Notes: generated by a model from the letters alone, not told the origin. 64,000 nucleotides of DNA from Flavobacterium sp. LC2016-12 (GCF_015351595.1 NZ_JADKPT010000019.1:1-64000), one strand, 5' to 3'; positions 8,653-15,963 are shown, counted from the first letter of the stretch. Numbers and translations: made by a program.

Positions 8653-10409
8653 CTAAGTATGCAAATCTAATCCAAAGGTTGTACGTAAAAGTTCAATGTT
8701 TGGGTTGATTTCCAATAATCGGTTATAACGATCCTGATCATTGAAACTTCTTTTGGTTTCGATTGCCTCATTTACAATAATCTCAATAGTAATATCGTGA
8801 TTGTGCAAATGTCCTCTCAAATGTCCTAAAAGTCCATTTAGCTGACTTTCAAAATCTAGTTTAGAACCTTCGTTTGGCAATTCAAGTGTAATTGAAGTGC
8901 CGTTTAATTTTGGATCGTTAATCAATAATAACGATTCCATGATTTTGAAACCTTTTTCACCAAGACGTTGTGCGTATTTATTCCACTGTACTAACATTTC
9001 TGTTTCTGTAAATTCTTCCGTAGGTAAAACGGAAGTAGGTTTTACATAAGATTTGTTACTTTCTTCCATTTCCTTTTTTGCACGAATACTCGCGAGAGAA
9101 AAAGCAGAAACTTTTTTCGGTTGGTTTTCAGTTGAAGATGTTTGGTTTTCAACAGTAGGAGAAACTGGATTTTTAGCTTTTGGAGTTGAAACTATTTCTT
9201 CTTTTTGTTGATTTAAAGCTTCAGAAGAATTATTTGAAGTTTCAGTTTGACCTTCGACTTTCGGCTTTTGACTTTTAACTTCAACTATAGAATACCCACC
9301 ATTTTTAAAATAAGTAGGCGGAATTATGAATTGCTCAACTTTTTTTTTTCTCCATCAAAGTTGATAGAGGCTAATTGCATCAAACATAATTCGACCAAAA
9401 GACGTTGGTTTTGACTTAGTTTGTACTTTAGATCGCAATCATTGGCAACGTCAATTCCCTTTAATAAAAAGTCCTGAGAGCATTTTTGAGCCTGAACACC
9501 ATACATTTGTTGTGCTTGTTCACCAACTTCAAGTAAACTCAAAGTTGCAGGCGTTTTGCTTACTAATAAATCTCTAAAGTGCGAAGCCAGACCCGCAATA
9601 AAATGATGCCCATCAAAACCTTTTGCCAGAATATCATTGTAAGCTAATAAAAGATCCGGAATTTTATTTTCTAAAAGTAAATCGGTAATGCTGATGTAAG
9701 TTTCGTAATCTAAAACGTTTAGGTTTTCGGTTACGGCTTGGCGTGTTAAATTAGTTCCGCAATAGGAAACTACACGGTCAAAAATAGATAAAGCGTCACG
9801 CATTGCACCATCTGCTTTTTGGGCGATAATGTGCAAAGCATCGTCTTCAAAATTGATCCCCTGACTTGTTGCAACTTCAGCCAAATGTTCTTTAGCATCT
9901 TTTACCGTAATTCTTTTGAAATCAAATATCTGGCAACGAGATAAAATCGTTGGAATAATCTTGTGTTTCTCTGTTGTTGCTAAAATGAAAATAGCATGTT
10001 TTGGCGGTTCTTCTAATGTTTTCAAAAAAGCATTAAAAGCTGCCGAAGACAACATATGAACCTCGTCAATAATATAGACTTTGTATTGCCCGGTTTGTGG
10101 CGGGATTCGAACCTGATCAATAAGGTTACGTATATCATCAACCGAGTTATTTGAAGCCGCATCTAACTCAAAAACGTTAAAGGCAAAATCTTCATTTGGA
10201 TCATCATATCCTGGCTGATTTATTTTACGGGCCAAAATACGTGCACAGGTTGTTTTTCCAACACCACGCGGTCCAGTGAACAAAAGGGCAGAAGCAAGAT
10301 GGTTGCTGTCAATAGCATTTAGCAAAGTGTTGGTAATGGCTTTCTGACCTACAACATCCTTAAAGGTTTGTGGGCGATATTTACGAGCCGATACTACAAA
10401 TTGTTCCAT
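8653..10409 (-). CDS. dnaX: DNA polymerase III tau subunit (DnaX long form, via -1 shift)
   Basis: The clamp-loader ATPase. The zero frame from ATG 10409 stops at 9324, but a one-base backward slip on the A10 run at 9340-9349 continues without a stop to 8653, giving 585 residues. The extra 230 residues hold an acidic/Gln-rich linker, KKVSAFSLASI, and a C-terminal domain typical of tau, which binds the polymerase and the helicase. Walker A GPRGVGKTT is at 46-54 and DEVHML is the Walker B. The cysteine cluster normally found after Walker A is missing. A sequencing indel in the homopolymer is the main alternative to programmed slippage. Confidence 0.75.
9324..10409 (-). CDS. dnaX: DnaX short (gamma-like) form, zero-frame product
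   Basis: Without slippage translation ends nine residues after FDG (GEKKKLSNS), giving 361 residues: AAA+ domains I-II plus the oligomerisation domain III, which is the composition of E. coli gamma. It would load the beta clamp but could not tether polymerase or helicase. In E. coli the zero frame gives tau and slippage gives gamma; here the roles are reversed. Both forms are expected if the slip is partial. A -7 box lies about 20 bp upstream of the ATG. Confidence 0.75.
   Translation of the reverse strand: MEQFVVSARKYRPQTFKDVVGQKAITNTLLNAIDSNHLASALLFTGPRGVGKTTCARILARKINQPGYDDPNEDFAFNVFELDAASNNSVDDIRNLIDQVRIPPQTGQYKVYIIDEVHMLSSAAFNAFLKTLEEPPKHAIFILATTEKHKIIPTILSRCQIFDFKRITVKDAKEHLAEVATSQGINFEDDALHIIAQKADGAMRDALSIFDRVVSYCGTNLTRQAVTENLNVLDYETYISITDLLLENKIPDLLLAYNDILAKGFDGHHFIAGLASHFRDLLVSKTPATLSLLEVGEQAQQMYGVQAQKCSQDFLLKGIDVANDCDLKYKLSQNQRLLVELCLMQLASINFDGEKKKLSNS
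9339..9353 (-). promoter_or_regulatory. Candidate slippery site of dnaX (GGAG, A10, G)
   Basis: On the coding strand the sequence reads GGAG followed by ten A and a G. In the zero frame the last part is A AAA AAG, the same heptamer that drives -1 frameshifting in E. coli dnaX. GGAG directly before it could act as an internal Shine-Dalgarno stimulator, though it sits closer than in E. coli. The A10 run could equally allow RNA polymerase slippage, as known for Thermus dnaX. No downstream stem-loop is obvious. Confidence 0.65.
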
Positions 10410-10428
10410 ATTCTTTTTTATTCGATAG

Positions 10429-10436
10429 CAAATATA
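10429..10436 (-). promoter_or_regulatory. Candidate -7 promoter box of dnaX (TATATTTG)
   Basis: A perfect TAnnTTTG on the minus strand, 20 bp upstream of the dnaX ATG. This gives a very short leader. No clear -33 element is seen. Confidence 0.45.
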
Positions 10437-10669
10437 GGGTATAATTTAATGATTTGAAAATTTAAAAATTGAAAGATTTCATGTGTTTTAAACATTAAAA
10501 AGTAATCTGTTTTTTTAGAGAATGTTGCGTTTTTAAATTGAAGTTTTTTGCTTTAATTATTTCTAGTGAAATATTGTTTGGTAACTATTTTGTAATAAAA
10601 AATGTACTATTTTTAATCCCAAACAAATTGATTATTTCTATAAATACTAACCTTCAATTTCTAATTAAA

Positions 10670-11374
10670 ATGAATTTTTCAAAATTTCACTTCGGTCTGC
10701 TATTACTGTTTTTTTCGATTTCTATAAATGCACAAAAACAAGATGAAAAAGCTGTTGCAATAATTAACAAAGAGCTTGACGCAATGGGAGGAAAGGATTT
10801 TATAAAAAGCATTAATACACTTTATACTAATTCTGTAACTCAAATGGAAGGCCGCACGGCAAATTGGGTTGTAAAGGAAATGAAACCTAATATTGGAAGT
10901 TTTGAAATAGTTTATGGAAACAGAGTTGTTTTTAAATCTTGGTATGATGGAAAAACTGGTTATAATTTAAGTGGAGGTGAAAAAACACTTGCAGACCAGG
11001 AGAATTTTAAAGACAAACTATTCAAGAAAAACATCTTCAATGAACTGGATTATTTAGATCCATCATTATACAAATTAGAATACTTAGGAACTGAAGATTT
11101 TGAATCTTCAACATGTCATAAGATTAAAGCAACTTGCATCAATAAAAAAGTTGAGTTTCTGTATTTTGATGATAAAACTTCCTTTTTAATTAAATCAGAA
11201 ACGGTTAATGGTGAGAAAGAATCGTTTTCGACTGTTGTTTATGGAGATTTTAAAAAATTTGGCAAACTAACATATTTCACCACAATGCGATTTGGAGCTG
11301 ATAAGGATTCTCAAACGGCAAAAATAGAAGAGCTTTTTTATAATGAAAAAGTGAGTGAAAACGATTTTAAATAA
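10670..11374 (+). CDS. Exported protein, possibly LolA-like fold
   Basis: A 234-residue protein from ATG 10670 (MNFSKFHFGLLLLFFSIS), which begins directly with a signal peptide ending INAQ; in-frame codons farther upstream would bury the signal. The mature part (KAVAIINKELDAMGG..., then repeated beta strands such as YDGKTGYNLSGG and CHKIKATC) resembles outer-membrane lipoprotein-sorting-like proteins found in Bacteroidota, but the similarity is by eye only. It is the first gene of a run of envelope genes up to 13350, with a 19-bp gap to the next. Confidence 0.7.
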   Translation: MNFSKFHFGLLLLFFSISINAQKQDEKAVAIINKELDAMGGKDFIKSINTLYTNSVTQMEGRTANWVVKEMKPNIGSFEIVYGNRVVFKSWYDGKTGYNLSGGEKTLADQENFKDKLFKKNIFNELDYLDPSLYKLEYLGTEDFESSTCHKIKATCINKKVEFLYFDDKTSFLIKSETVNGEKESFSTVVYGDFKKFGKLTYFTTMRFGADKDSQTAKIEELFYNEKVSENDFK

Positions 11375-11393
11375 TTAAATAACATAGAATTTT

Positions 11394-12188
11394 ATGAATG
11401 CTAAACAAATAGTTAAATTAAGTAATATCATCGGAATTACATCAATTCTGTTATTAGTCTATTGGGTTTTTACTTTTATAATGATTCAGGTTTTTGGCTT
11501 AAAAGTGTTTAAAGAGAATATGACCGAAACATTTTATCTAAGTATTTTAGGAATTCTTGCTTTGATGGTCGGTTCTTTGATAATCAATTTAATGTTTAAT
11601 TTGACCCGAATTGCCGAAAGACATAATCTTGATGCAGTAACTAATAAATCAAATAGATTGAGATTTTTGACTTTGATTTTAATTTTTCCCTTGATCGCTA
11701 TAATTTTATTTGGCGGTGATTATTTAACCTCTGCAAGGAAAGAAGAACGATTGATTAAATCGGCTGAATCAATTATTGCGCTTAATAAAGCGAATAGCGA
11801 TAAATTGGTAAACTATAATTTTTCTGAAAGTTATATAAAAGAGACTGCTGATATTTTGGATATTTTGTCCAAAACGGATAAAAATTTCCCTAATGTTACT
11901 GTGATTGTAAAAGATTCGGTTAAAGGTTCTCAGGTTTATTTAGGCTTTAGTGATTATTATGAAGGGAGTTTGAAAGACACTATTCACCCGCAGAAAAAAC
12001 GATATATTTATCAAACTACTAAAGAAGAAAGAGATTATCTGAAAAGTGTTTTTGAAAAAGGGAATGATGAATTACGATATAGTTCTTATAATGGTTATTA
12101 TGAATTGTTTTATCCTTATGAAAAAAACGGAAAGAAAATAATTCTGTATTTTTCTGAACAACAACGTTATGGAAAACTAGGAAGTTAA
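11394..12188 (+). CDS. Membrane protein of unknown function
   Basis: A 264-residue protein with three hydrophobic segments at about 12-34, 48-68 and 90-108, followed by a soluble region of about 150 residues. The soluble part is rich in Lys, Tyr and Ser, and should be on one side of the inner membrane. I do not recognise a domain. It is followed after 5 bp by the next gene, so co-expression is likely. Confidence 0.7.
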   Translation: MNAKQIVKLSNIIGITSILLLVYWVFTFIMIQVFGLKVFKENMTETFYLSILGILALMVGSLIINLMFNLTRIAERHNLDAVTNKSNRLRFLTLILIFPLIAIILFGGDYLTSARKEERLIKSAESIIALNKANSDKLVNYNFSESYIKETADILDILSKTDKNFPNVTVIVKDSVKGSQVYLGFSDYYEGSLKDTIHPQKKRYIYQTTKEERDYLKSVFEKGNDELRYSSYNGYYELFYPYEKNGKKIILYFSEQQRYGKLGS

Positions 12189-12193
12189 TTAAT

Positions 12194-12697
12194 ATGAAAA
12201 GCATAATTATCATAACGTTATTTTGTCTTTTGCAAAGTTTAAATCTTTTTGCTCAGAATGAATCAGAAATTAATCAAAAGTGGGCAGTGCTAAAAGATCA
12301 ATTTAAACATAAAACAGAGTTGGTTATTGAATTCACATCGAAACTTCAGAAATCAAAAAAAATAGATAAAAAGGAATTGGAACAAACTACTTTTTACGCC
12401 AAGGAATTTAGTAAAACATGTGAGAATAAAGTATTGAATAAGGATATAGTTGGTAAAGTAAAACAAGCAAATGATTTATTGAATACCCATTTGGTAAGGA
12501 CTTTAGTTAATTTGGAATTTGATATTAAACTCAAAACGGAGGAATCAATACTTTCATTATATGATCAATTAACCGCTGTGGAAAATCAGATTTTGGTAGC
12601 CATCAAAAAGTATAATGAAGTGTGCATAAAACAAAATAGAAAAGAACTAATATTCGAAATCCATAGTGAAGATCGAGCGGCTTCAATTAAATTTTGA
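12194..12697 (+). CDS. Small exported helical protein, function unknown
   Basis: A 167-residue product with a clear signal peptide (hydrophobic core IIIITLFCLLQSLNL, cleavage near FAQ). The mature part is highly charged and helical with heptad-like spacing of Leu/Ile (KQANDLLNTHLVRTLVNLEF), suggesting a coiled coil. Two cysteines are present. No family was recognised. It sits between two membrane-protein genes in the same direction. Confidence 0.65.
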   Translation: MKSIIIITLFCLLQSLNLFAQNESEINQKWAVLKDQFKHKTELVIEFTSKLQKSKKIDKKELEQTTFYAKEFSKTCENKVLNKDIVGKVKQANDLLNTHLVRTLVNLEFDIKLKTEESILSLYDQLTAVENQILVAIKKYNEVCIKQNRKELIFEIHSEDRAASIKF

Positions 12698-12743
12698 TGT
12701 TTTTCCTTTCATAGAATTGATTCTAAAATTAATTATCACAAAA

Positions 12744-13241
12744 ATGCATCAATATAATTTCAGTAATAATATTTTAAAATTAAAAGTTAAAAAATCTCCC
12801 TTTGCAGTCAGAATTGTAATGTTCTTCCTGGCTTTTGCTTTTTGTGTATTTCCAATTGCTGGAACGACGGTTGGAGTATTAACGGGAGGCGGATTGCATT
12901 TTGGTTATTTTATTGGAATAGGCTTGTTTTCATTAATGGGATTTTACCTTCTGCGACTTTCCTTATGGAATACATATGGGGAAGAAACGATCGAAATATT
13001 AGAAAATAAAATCATTTATGAAGCCAATTATGGATGGTTTAAAGATGCAAAGAAAGAATTTGCAATTACGAATCCTAATTATTCATTTAAAGCAGTGGGC
13101 TATGAAGAAGACAATGAAGGTGTTCTGATTATTTTTTTTGATGAATCGGAAATGGAATCAGTGGTAAAAATGCCTGCTTCTGCTTTAGAAGAATTGATTT
13201 GGATTTTACAGCCTGTAAATAATGAAGTATTGGGTAATTAA
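12744..13241 (+). CDS. Two-TM membrane protein with small soluble domain, unknown
   Basis: A 165-residue protein from ATG 12744 (MHQYNF). An in-frame GTG at 12666 would overlap the preceding gene and add an unlikely extension. Two hydrophobic segments (about 22-44 and 50-70) with a glycine-rich turn GVLTGGGLHFG are followed by a beta-rich C-terminal domain of about 90 residues. The order, two membrane spans then a small beta domain, recalls bacterial PH-like membrane proteins, which is only an impression. Confidence 0.65.
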   Translation: MHQYNFSNNILKLKVKKSPFAVRIVMFFLAFAFCVFPIAGTTVGVLTGGGLHFGYFIGIGLFSLMGFYLLRLSLWNTYGEETIEILENKIIYEANYGWFKDAKKEFAITNPNYSFKAVGYEEDNEGVLIIFFDESEMESVVKMPASALEELIWILQPVNNEVLGN

Positions 13242-13242
13242 A

Positions 13243-13350
13243 ATGAAAAAAATAATTATTACCGGAGCAATTGTTTTTGGAATTTTTCTAGTTTTTATTG
13301 GATTAATTATATTCTATTTTTTGAATGTATTTAGTTTTAATTTTGAGTAA
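13243..13350 (+). CDS. Tiny single-span membrane protein (35 aa)
   Basis: An ATG one base after the previous stop opens a 35-residue frame, MKKIIITGAIVFGIFLVFIG followed by LIIFYFLNVFSFNFE. Almost the whole peptide is one transmembrane helix with a basic N-terminus. Tight spacing and the charge pattern support a real gene, but codon evidence is limited at this length. It may be a small subunit or regulator of the preceding membrane protein. Confidence 0.45.
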   Translation: MKKIIITGAIVFGIFLVFIGLIIFYFLNVFSFNFE

Positions 13351-13389
13351 ATCGAAAAATTGAATCGCTAGAACTAAAAACAGTTAAAA

Positions 13390-13875
13390 ATGAAAACTCA
13401 AAACCCAATCATAACCGTCAACGAATTCGAAGGTCAAAAACTAAAAATAGCCGGAGGCAATTACCGAGTCATAATCTCGGGAAAACAAACTAATGGAGAA
13501 TATGCTGTAATCGAAATGTCTGTTCCTCCAGGTGCGGGACCCAATCCGCATTCGCATGCTGATTTTACAGAAACCTTTTTTGTTTTAGAAGGCGAAGTTT
13601 CTTTTAAATCAGAATTGGGAAGTTATGTTGCCAAAAAAGGTTCTTTTGTAAATATCCCAAAAGGCGGAATTGTACACGGTTTTAAAAATCTTTCTAACGA
13701 ACCGGCAAAGCTTTTATGTACGGTAGCACCTGCCGGATTGGATGATTTATTTGGAGAAATAGCGGAGTATCTTGAAAGAGTTTCTTCAAACACAGAAAGC
13801 CAAACAAAGGAAAAATTAAATTTCCTCTTCGAAAAATACGGGCAGCAAATGTTCCCCCCTGATTATTTAGACTAG
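13390..13875 (+). CDS. Cupin-domain protein (quercetin-dioxygenase-like)
   Basis: A 161-residue single cupin. Motif 1 is PHSHADFTETFFVLEGEV (about residues 53-70), carrying two His and a Glu as metal ligands, and motif 2 contains PKGGIVHGFKN with the third His. This is the layout of small metal-binding cupins, which include dioxygenases, isomerases and plain sensors. The C-terminal 50 residues are helical and of unknown role. It is probably cytoplasmic. The substrate cannot be told from sequence or neighbours. Confidence 0.85.
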   Translation: MKTQNPIITVNEFEGQKLKIAGGNYRVIISGKQTNGEYAVIEMSVPPGAGPNPHSHADFTETFFVLEGEVSFKSELGSYVAKKGSFVNIPKGGIVHGFKNLSNEPAKLLCTVAPAGLDDLFGEIAEYLERVSSNTESQTKEKLNFLFEKYGQQMFPPDYLD

Positions 13876-13963
13876 CTTTCAATTTTATTGTTAGTTCCAT
13901 GCACTAAAAACTGTTGCTGAGAGTAGGTAACAAAAAACTGGGAAAAATATAAATTTGATAACA

Positions 13964-13971
13964 TAATTTTG
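13964..13971 (+). promoter_or_regulatory. Candidate -7 promoter box (TAATTTTG)
   Basis: A perfect TAnnTTTG match 59 bp upstream of the BON lipoprotein gene. A weak -33 (CTG) lies about 23 bp upstream. Confidence 0.45.
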
Positions 13972-14030
13972 TAAAATGTTGATTTTTAATTTTTTAACTT
14001 TAGGAGTTACTAAACTAAAAAAATATCATT

Positions 14031-14513
14031 ATGAAAATTAAATCAATTTTATTAGGAATGAGCTTTGCTTTTCTGTTGGTTGCCTGTGGTCCTAAAGACG
14101 CCGATATTGAAAAAGAGATAGACGCAAAAATCAGTGGCTTAGCGGGAGTAGATGTTACGGTTGTAAAAGGTGTTGCTACTATTTCGGGTACTTGCCAGGA
14201 TGATAGTGTTAAACAAAATGCAGAAAGTATTGTAAAAGGAGTAAAAGGCGTTAAATCGGTGGTTAATAATTGCGAGATTATGGCTCAGGAACCTGTAGTG
14301 GCCGAGCCTGCTCCGGTTGAAATTAATCCAGACACTGTTTTGACAACTTCTGTTAATGAGGTCGTTAAAGCTTACAGTGGTGTTAGTGCTAGTGTTGCTA
14401 ATGGTGTTGTAACACTTACAGGGGAAATTAAAAGAAGCCAATTAGCACCTTTAATTCAAAGTGTGCAGGAATTGAAACCTAAAAAAGTAGAAAACAAATT
14501 AACTATTAAATAA
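14031..14513 (+). CDS. Lipoprotein with two BON domains
   Basis: A 160-residue lipoprotein: the N-terminus MKIKSILLGMSFAFLLVACG has a good lipobox (LVAC), so Cys19 should be lipidated. Two BON domains follow, at about 25-90 (VTVVKGVATISGTC) and 105-160 (ASVANGVVTLTGEI), separated by a Pro/Glu/Val-rich linker. BON domains bind membranes or small ligands; OsmY and Kbp are known relatives. The gene is 7 bp upstream of a LysM protein, and a terminator closes the pair. Confidence 0.85.
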   Translation: MKIKSILLGMSFAFLLVACGPKDADIEKEIDAKISGLAGVDVTVVKGVATISGTCQDDSVKQNAESIVKGVKGVKSVVNNCEIMAQEPVVAEPAPVEINPDTVLTTSVNEVVKAYSGVSASVANGVVTLTGEIKRSQLAPLIQSVQELKPKKVENKLTIK

Positions 14514-14520
14514 TGATGTT

Positions 14521-14892
14521 ATGAGTTTACAAGAGAAATACAAAGAGTTAACAGATTTGGCTTCTACTTTGGGGGTAGCAAATTTACAAGTTAGAGAACA
14601 GGATAATGTATTGTATATTGATGGTACAGCAAAATCTGCAGCGGATAAAGAGAAGCTTTGGGATAGTTACGGAACATTAGATCCGGATTACAGATCAGCA
14701 GATGTGGTGATGAATATCGAAGTGGTGGAAGGAGTAACTACTGAATATATTGTAAAAAGTGGGGATTCATTATCAAAAATAGGAAAGGATCATGACGTTT
14801 CGTGGCAGGATATTTTCGAATTAAATAAAGATATTATTAAAAATCCGGACCTGATTCAGCCGGGTTGGAAATTGAAGATACCAACTTCGTAA
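14521..14892 (+). CDS. Kbp/YgaU-like protein (BON-like plus LysM)
   Basis: A 123-residue protein without a signal peptide. The first 75 residues resemble a BON domain, and residues 76-122 form a LysM domain (EYIVKSGDSLSKIGKDHDVS, then NPDLIQPGWKLKIP). This is the architecture of E. coli Kbp (YgaU), a cytoplasmic potassium-binding protein. Its close link with a BON lipoprotein suggests a stress or ion-related role; potassium binding here is inferred from the architecture. Confidence 0.85.
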   Translation: MSLQEKYKELTDLASTLGVANLQVREQDNVLYIDGTAKSAADKEKLWDSYGTLDPDYRSADVVMNIEVVEGVTTEYIVKSGDSLSKIGKDHDVSWQDIFELNKDIIKNPDLIQPGWKLKIPTS

Positions 14893-14912
14893 TTTAGTTA
14901 CGCGTTGTTTTG

Positions 14913-14946
14913 AAAGTCTGTCATTTTATGATGGACTTTTTTGTTT
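14913..14946 (+). terminator. Rho-independent terminator after the BON-LysM pair
   Basis: A 12-bp stem (AAAGTCTGTCAT pairing with ATGATGGACTTT, two G-U pairs) with a 2-3 base loop, followed by TTTTGTTTT. It begins 20 bp after the LysM gene stop. Confidence 0.75.
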
Positions 14947-15008
14947 TATTGCACGCCGATGACACGGATTTTGGCAGATTTACACGGATTTTTTTTATTT
15001 CATTTTAT

Positions 15009-15082
15009 GTCATTGCGAGGAACGAAGTAACCTCATTTGCGTAATCAATTATTAGTGTGGTTGCTTCGTTCCTCGCAATGAC
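15009..15082. repeat. Inverted repeat of the GCGAGGAACGAAG type
   Basis: Arms of 22 bp at 15009-15030 and 15061-15082 match with one mismatch (core TTGCGAGGAACGAAG), around a 30-bp loop. A single arm of the same sequence occurs at 28536-28555. Such TCATTGCGAGGAACGAAG repeats are widespread in flavobacterial and other genomes. Two further degenerate words (GACACGGATTT, ACACGGATTT) lie just to the left. Confidence 0.85.
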
Positions 15083-15134
15083 TTAGATTGTGGTTAATTG
15101 GTTTGAAAACATAAAACATCTTATGAAACTGAGT

Positions 15135-15220
15135 GCCCTAGCCCTGATGGGAGGGAAAATCCTTTTGTGTCCGCCGCGGCGGACACAAAAGATTTGGAAG
15201 GACAGCAGGATTAGCTCCTG
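15135..15220 (+). repeat. About 85-bp conserved fold-back element, copy 1
   Basis: A compact element: left arm from GCCCTAGCCCTGATGGGAGG, a strong central hairpin CTTTTGTGTCCGCCG/CGGCGGACACAAAAG, and a right arm with GGAAGGACAGCAGGA ending TTAGCTCC. A second copy lies inverted at 35888-35968. The arms are nearly identical between copies, while the top of the central hairpin differs but stays paired. It sits between the terminator of the BON-LysM pair and the end of the convergent gene at 15226. Confidence 0.85.
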
Positions 15221-15225
15221 AAAAA

Positions 15226-15519
15226 TCACCTTCCCTTTATACTCAGATCAAATAAAAATTTTGCGGTTTCCTGATCGGAATCGGCGGAGAAACCTGCTAC
15301 ATAAACGCCCTTTTTGCCCGAATTCGATTTAATTCCGTATACAACTGCCTCATCGCCTGGATCTGAATCCCCTTCGTATCGATACACATGTACAATTTCA
15401 AATTTTTCAGGATTTTTTTTAATCATGTCCGATTTTAAATTAAAATCACATGTAAATCCTTTTTCATGAAGTTGATCTAAAGCTTTTGAAACAGTTGCGT
15501 AGTGATACATTCTTGTCAT
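15226..15519 (-). CDS. Small conserved protein, often mislabelled PRPP synthetase
   Basis: A 97-residue soluble protein ([21 protein letters not shown]...). Small proteins of this type in Bacteroidota carry the name phosphoribosylpyrophosphate synthetase in many genomes, but the PRPP-binding loop and nucleotide motifs of true Prs are absent and the length is a third of that enzyme. The pattern DFNLK, then [10 protein letters not shown], then [11 protein letters not shown], is what I recall as conserved. Function is unknown. Confidence 0.75.
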   Translation of the reverse strand: MTRMYHYATVSKALDQLHEKGFTCDFNLKSDMIKKNPEKFEIVHVYRYEGDSDPGDEAVVYGIKSNSGKKGVYVAGFSADSDQETAKFLFDLSIKGR

Positions 15520-15633
15520 GATAATTGATTTAAAAATTAAGGATTTTAAAGGTAACCAATTTAAAATTAAATTGTTATGAAAAATTTATAAAAATCGGAA
15601 ATTTAAATGGCTGATTCTTCGTTGATAAATCGC

Positions 15634-15641
15634 TACTTTTG
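15634..15641 (+). promoter_or_regulatory. -7 promoter box of rnpB (TACTTTTG)
   Basis: A perfect TAnnTTTG. The base 5-7 nt downstream is 15646-15648, which coincides with the start of the P1 stem of RNase P RNA. Confidence 0.65.
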
Positions 15642-15645
15642 CACC

Positions 15646-15956
15646 GCAGACCGCCTTATCGTCGTCCCGATTTATCGGGAGGGAGGAAAGTCCGGACACC
15701 ACAGAGAAGCATAGCGGGTAACACCCGTCGGTCCCGATTTATCGGGACAAGGACAAGTGCAACAGAAAGTATGTACAGGTAATGCTGTAGTGAAACCAGG
15801 TAAACTCTATGCGGTGAAATACCAAGTAAATCAGCATTTAAGGGCTTCTCGTCCGTTGTTGAAGGGTAGGTAGCTTGAGTCCAGTAGTAATGCTGGATCT
15901 AGATAAATGATAAGGCCCTGATTTATCGGGGACAGAATCCGGCTTATAGGTCTGCA
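15646..15956 (+). ncRNA. rnpB: RNase P RNA (type A)
   Basis: The catalytic RNA that matures tRNA 5' ends. Recognised by the conserved core: GAGGAAAGTCCGGAC (CR I) near 15682, ACAGAAAGTATG..., GGTAAACTCTATGCGGTGAAA with ACCAAGTAAA, AGATAAATGATAAGG, and GACAGAATCCGGCTTATAGG at the 3' end. The P1 stem pairs GCAGACC (15646-15652) with GGTCTGC (15949-15955). Three peripheral hairpins carry nearly the same sequence, CCCGATTTATCGGG, at 15665-15680, 15732-15747 and 15916-15931. Confidence 0.97.
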
Positions 15957-15963
15957 TTTTTTA

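Noticed and set aside
8653-9069. A separate small gene after dnaX starting MEESNKSY
   Set aside because: The frame is open upstream to the A10 run without a stop and continues DnaX in the -1 frame, so it is the tail of tau and not an independent gene.
12666-12743. An extended GTG start for the two-span membrane protein
   Set aside because: It overlaps the preceding gene, adds a non-signal extension, and a normal ATG is present at 12744.
14139-14441. A 100-codon frame antisense to the BON lipoprotein gene
   Set aside because: The plus strand has a lipobox and two BON domains; the antisense product is Asn/Ser-rich low-complexity sequence.
15009-15082. CRISPR array
   Set aside because: Only two arms in inverted, not direct, orientation are present, with no regular spacers and no cas genes in the window.
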